From: Bin5 sp009843665
GTDB lineage: Bacteria; Chloroflexota; Anaerolineae; Caldilineales; Caldilineaceae
Length of the DNA stretch: 64,000 nucleotides
NCBI GenBank assembly: GCA_965220285.1
Contig: OZ244818.1
Location: 2,976,001 to 3,040,000 of the forward strand
Reading direction: 5' to 3'
The position numbers and the translations under genes were made by a program. The notes under the pieces are model-generated. The model worked only from the letters and a program-made list of their open reading frames with translations, had not been told where the DNA came from and did not search any database. How positions within the stretch are numbered: position 1 is the first letter of the stretch; every line of letters begins with the position of its first letter. Positions 61,423 to 64,000 of the stretch are shown here, piece by piece.

Positions 61423-61464
61423 GATTCGATACTGAGGATTCGATACTGAGGATTCGATACTGCG
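61423..61464. repeat. 14-bp tandem repeat, nearly three units
   Basis: GATTCGATACTGAG occurs at 61423-61436 and 61437-61450, then 12 matching bases at 61451-61462. The array lies between the terminator and the epimerase RBS. Confidence 0.9.
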
Positions 61465-61512
61465 AAAGAGAGTCACTGATGAAACAGCTCGACGGCAGGA
61501 GATAGCAGCCCT

Positions 61513-62460
61513 ATGTCTTCCTCTCGTTCAGTTGCCGTAACCGGCGGCCTTGGCAATCTCGGCACAAAGCTGCTCCTGCACCTCGCCCGCACAAGCCCCT
61601 GCCGGCTGCTGATCGGGCTGGATGTGCGTGCACCGTCGCCAGATCAGTTACAAGCATTGCACGACGCCGCCGCACAGAATACGACCGGCTCAACGCCTGC
61701 GGTAGAGCTGCTCGAATGTGACCTCACCGACCCCCGCGACGCCCGCTGGCGCGATACGCTGGACCGCGTGCAGGCGGTCGTCCACTTCGCCGCATTCAAC
61801 CCCTACCCCGACGCCAGCTGGGACGAAGCCGCCATATCCATCGACATGACCCTCAATGTGGCCCTCGCAGCAGCCGGCAGCCCTGCCGTCGAACGCTTCG
61901 TCTTCGCCACCTCCAATCACGTCATGGGCCGCTACAAAGACGATCCCCTCGCCGCCACCGTCGGCCCGGGCACGCTGACCCCCGAAAGTCCTCTGGGCGT
62001 GGGCACCGTCTGGGCCGAGACCGACCCGCCCCTCGATGCCACCGCTTATTCAACAACAAAGATGGTGGGCGAACGTATCTGCCAGGCGCTGGGCGCGCAG
62101 TCGAATGGCGCCACGACCTTTGTCAGCGTGCGTATCGGTTGGTGCCAGCCAGGCCCCAACCGGCCCGAAACACTCAACGCCACCGGTGACCCAGGCGTCC
62201 AAATCGGCGGCGCCGAATCCCACCCCGACCCGGAAGGCTACCGCCGCGCCGAACGCTGGTTCCGCCTCATGTGGCTGTCCAACCGCGACTTCGTGCACCT
62301 GTTCGAACGAGCCATTAACGCCGACGCCCGCACATGGCCGGCGCCTGCCATCGTCGTCAACGGCATGTCCGACAACACCGGCATGACCTGGAGCCTGGAC
62401 GAGACCCGGCGCTATCTCGGATACCAGCCCTCGGATGACGTGAACGCCGGCGGCCCGTGA
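61513..62460 (+). CDS. NAD-dependent epimerase/dehydratase (extended SDR)
   Basis: This 315-residue protein has the nucleotide-binding TGGLGNLGTKLLLHLA, a dinucleotide acceptor Asp (LIGLDVRAP), NVVHF-type core (VVHFAAFNPYPDASWDE), and the active-site Tyr-x-x-x-Lys in AYSTTKMVGERICQ. The layout resembles uronate dehydrogenases and other sugar-acting extended SDRs. AGGAG lies upstream of the ATG. It would act with the isomerase that follows at 78 bp in sugar or sugar-acid catabolism. Confidence 0.88.
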   Translation: MSSSRSVAVTGGLGNLGTKLLLHLARTSPCRLLIGLDVRAPSPDQLQALHDAAAQNTTGSTPAVELLECDLTDPRDARWRDTLDRVQAVVHFAAFNPYPDASWDEAAISIDMTLNVALAAAGSPAVERFVFATSNHVMGRYKDDPLAATVGPGTLTPESPLGVGTVWAETDPPLDATAYSTTKMVGERICQALGAQSNGATTFVSVRIGWCQPGPNRPETLNATGDPGVQIGGAESHPDPEGYRRAERWFRLMWLSNRDFVHLFERAINADARTWPAPAIVVNGMSDNTGMTWSLDETRRYLGYQPSDDVNAGGP

Positions 62461-62538
62461 CCGACCGCGTGCGTCCCGCCATCTCCGCCAGCGATTGAGA
62501 CCGGCCGCATACCTTTCGTCACAAAAAGGAGATTCCAC

Positions 62539-63345
62539 ATGAGCTACAAGCTCGCCTACAGTACCTTGCGCTGGCAGAATCCCGAACTTGAGCCGGCCCT
62601 GAACAGGCTTGCCGAAGCGGGCTGGCAGGGCTGGGAGAGCAGACTGCCTCTCAACTGGATGGGGACGCCCGAACGCCTGCGCCGTGTCTGCGACGACGCC
62701 GGCATGCCCCTCGTGGTCTTAACCGCCAACGGGACGCCCGATAGCCGCGATCGTGAAAACGTCGAGTTGAACCGGCGCCGCATGGAGTTCGCCGCCGAAA
62801 TGGGCTGCGACTGCTTCATGTACATGAACGGCGGCAAGCCCGACGATCGCCCCGTGAGCGACGATGACGTCAGAGCGGCCGCCGAAGGTGCGGATGAGTG
62901 GGCCGAATACGCGGCCCAGTTCGGCCTGGAGCTGACCTACCACATCCACACCAATCTGCTGGTCGATTCAATCGATCACTGGAAGCTGTACATGGAGAAC
63001 CTGCGCACGGCCAAGCTCTGCATCGACGTCTCCCACGCGCAGCTCTGGGGCTATGACCCTGTCGCGTCGCTGTGGGACTTCCGCGCACAGCTGAACTACG
63101 TACACCTGCAGGACTGGGCGACCACCACCCGCCGCGCCGACGGCTTCTACGACCCGCAGTGGTGCCAGGTCGGGGAACACGGAAACGTAGACTTCCCGGC
63201 CATCCGCGGTGTCCTGGACGAAATCGGCTACGACCGCTGGGTGACAGCCTGCCCGGGCCAGCCCATCCCCGGCCGCGAAGATCCGATGAGCGAAGCCGAA
63301 CGCAGCGACGGGATGGTCACCTATCTTCGAGGAATCGGCTACTGA
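62539..63345 (+). CDS. Sugar phosphate isomerase/epimerase (xylose isomerase-like TIM barrel)
   Basis: This 268-residue TIM-barrel protein has metal-ligand positions typical of the family: LTYHIHTNLLVDS (His), LCIDVSHAQLWG (Asp, His) and LNYVHLQDW, ending with GEHGNVDFPAIRGVLDEIGYDRWV. AAAAAGGAG stands before the ATG. Such enzymes isomerise inositols, ketoses or their acids; the substrate is unknown. The 3' end overlaps the convergent SDR gene by seven bases. Confidence 0.88.
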   Translation: MSYKLAYSTLRWQNPELEPALNRLAEAGWQGWESRLPLNWMGTPERLRRVCDDAGMPLVVLTANGTPDSRDRENVELNRRRMEFAAEMGCDCFMYMNGGKPDDRPVSDDDVRAAAEGADEWAEYAAQFGLELTYHIHTNLLVDSIDHWKLYMENLRTAKLCIDVSHAQLWGYDPVASLWDFRAQLNYVHLQDWATTTRRADGFYDPQWCQVGEHGNVDFPAIRGVLDEIGYDRWVTACPGQPIPGREDPMSEAERSDGMVTYLRGIGY

Positions 63346-64000
63346 GTGTCCAGGTCGATCTCGGGGTGATCGCGGAAATACCTGGCCGTATCGATAACCA
63401 GGTTTTCTTGCAATTGAATCGTCATACCGCCGTCAATGACCAGCGTGTGGCCGGTGATGAACTTGGCCTCGTCGGAGCAGAGGAAGCGCACCCCGTTGGC
63501 GATGTCGTCGGGCAGGCCCGTGTGACGCAGAGGGTAATGCTGGTCGAAGAATCGCAGCAAAGAGGGGTTGCGCTCCCAGCGTTCGCTCTGGCGCTCGGTC
63601 ACGATATGGCCGGGGCAAATGCAGTTGACCCGCACGCCGATCGGCCCGAAGTCAAGCGCCATCTGGCGGCTCATCGCGATAATCGCCGCCTTCGTCATCT
63701 CGTAGGCCAGGCACGACGGCGCCACCATCTGCCCGTGCACCGAAGAGATGTTGACGATGCTGCCGCCGCCGCTGGCCTGAATGTGCGGCACCCCGTACTT
63801 CGCGCTCAAAAAGACCGCCTTCTGCGAAGCGTCGAGCGCGCGGTCAAAGGCAGTTTCCGTCAGAGTAATGGCCGTGCCGTCCGGCTCCAGCGCCCCCCAG
63901 GCGTTGTTTACCACGATGTGCAACCCGCCCCAGAGTTCAACCGCGCGTTCAATCATCGGCCGCATCTGTTCCGATTTTGAAATGTCGACCTCATAGGCGG
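63339..64000 (-). CDS. Short-chain dehydrogenase/reductase (5' partial at right edge)
   Basis: The frame continues past the right window edge (AYEVDISKSEQ precedes the first in-window ATG at 63965), so the Rossmann Gly motif and start are outside. What is seen: LHIVVNNAWGALE (NNAG-like motif), IVNISSVHGQMVAP, the catalytic Tyr-Lys in AYEMTKAAIIAMSRQMA, VNCICPGHIVTE, and FITGHTLVIDGGMT. It is a classical SDR, most likely NAD(P)-dependent alcohol or sugar dehydrogenase. It converges on the isomerase gene. Confidence 0.88.
   Translation of the reverse strand, partial: AYEVDISKSEQMRPMIERAVELWGGLHIVVNNAWGALEPDGTAITLTETAFDRALDASQKAVFLSAKYGVPHIQASGGGSIVNISSVHGQMVAPSCLAYEMTKAAIIAMSRQMALDFGPIGVRVNCICPGHIVTERQSERWERNPSLLRFFDQHYPLRHTGLPDDIANGVRFLCSDEAKFITGHTLVIDGGMTIQLQENLVIDTARYFRDHPEIDLDTQ

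Noticed and set aside
63072..63980. Rightward frame of 302 codons
   Set aside because: It spans the ends of two well-supported genes in other frames and reads as Arg/His-rich shadow sequence.

Overview
The window reads as one contiguous, gene-dense, GC-rich bacterial chromosome segment with no rRNA, no CRISPR array, no intact insertion sequence and no prophage. Gene content points to Chloroflexota, most likely a Caldilineales- or Anaerolineae-like lineage. The pointers are large exported proteins with long Thr-Pro linkers, an HrcA/CIRCE heat-shock operon, a doubled FemAB-type protein, a eukaryote-type UDP-glucose pyrophosphorylase, and DUF3179 and DUF3500 proteins. The taxon is an inference from gene content, because no 16S gene is present.

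Layout. 1-3.4 kb (+): the 3' part of an exported sorbosone-dehydrogenase-like lipoprotein with a heme c motif, then an MGT-type glycosyltransferase. 3.4-10.8 kb (-): a run hrcA, grpE, a GNAT acetyltransferase, a holin-like membrane protein, sbcD and sbcC, headed by a TTGACA-type promoter and a near-perfect CIRCE operator. 10.8-13.5 kb (-): polyprenyl-phosphate sugar transferase and GT2 glycosyltransferase, a small exopolysaccharide pair. 13.9-16.8 kb (-): ftcD, modB and modA, with no modC. 17.1-22.6 kb: tandem FemAB (+), UGPase (-), gamma-glutamyltransferase (-). 22.9-27.1 kb (+): a three-gene envelope cassette of unknown function with Thr-Pro linkers. 27.1-30.4 kb: a DUF3179 lipoprotein (-), a 54-residue membrane protein (+) with a strong promoter, a repeat cluster that resembles a transposon end, and VOC and DUF1801 proteins (-).

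30.7-34.9 kb (-): dnaG and rpoD behind a consensus promoter, then tRNA-Asn; an SCP2-like protein lies upstream. 35.1-49.7 kb: housekeeping genes including a bactofilin, an RNase H-like exonuclease, recJ, a HAD phosphatase, rlmN (apparently leaderless), rpmB, degV, recG, citrate synthase, a 2-hydroxyacid dehydrogenase and hflX. 49.7-57.6 kb is looser: intergenic stretches of 600-1000 bp, a TetR/MFS efflux pair, a lower-GC metallopeptidase-like gene, mvaD with a small upstream partner, a DHH phosphoesterase, and two copies of an intergenic repeat. 57.6-64 kb: a probable catabolic cluster (DUF3500, an orphan molybdopterin-binding dehydrogenase subunit, an NAD-dependent epimerase, a TIM-barrel isomerase, and an SDR cut by the right edge).

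Most of the window is ordinary chromosome. I found no complete, clearly new defence or mobile system. The best candidates for something undescribed are the Thr-Pro envelope cassette at 22.9-27.1 kb, the 54-residue membrane protein with its near-consensus promoter at 28.8-29.0 kb, the repeat cluster at 29.2 kb, and the repeat pair at 50.2/57.2 kb whose purine-rich half seems also to lie inside mvaD.
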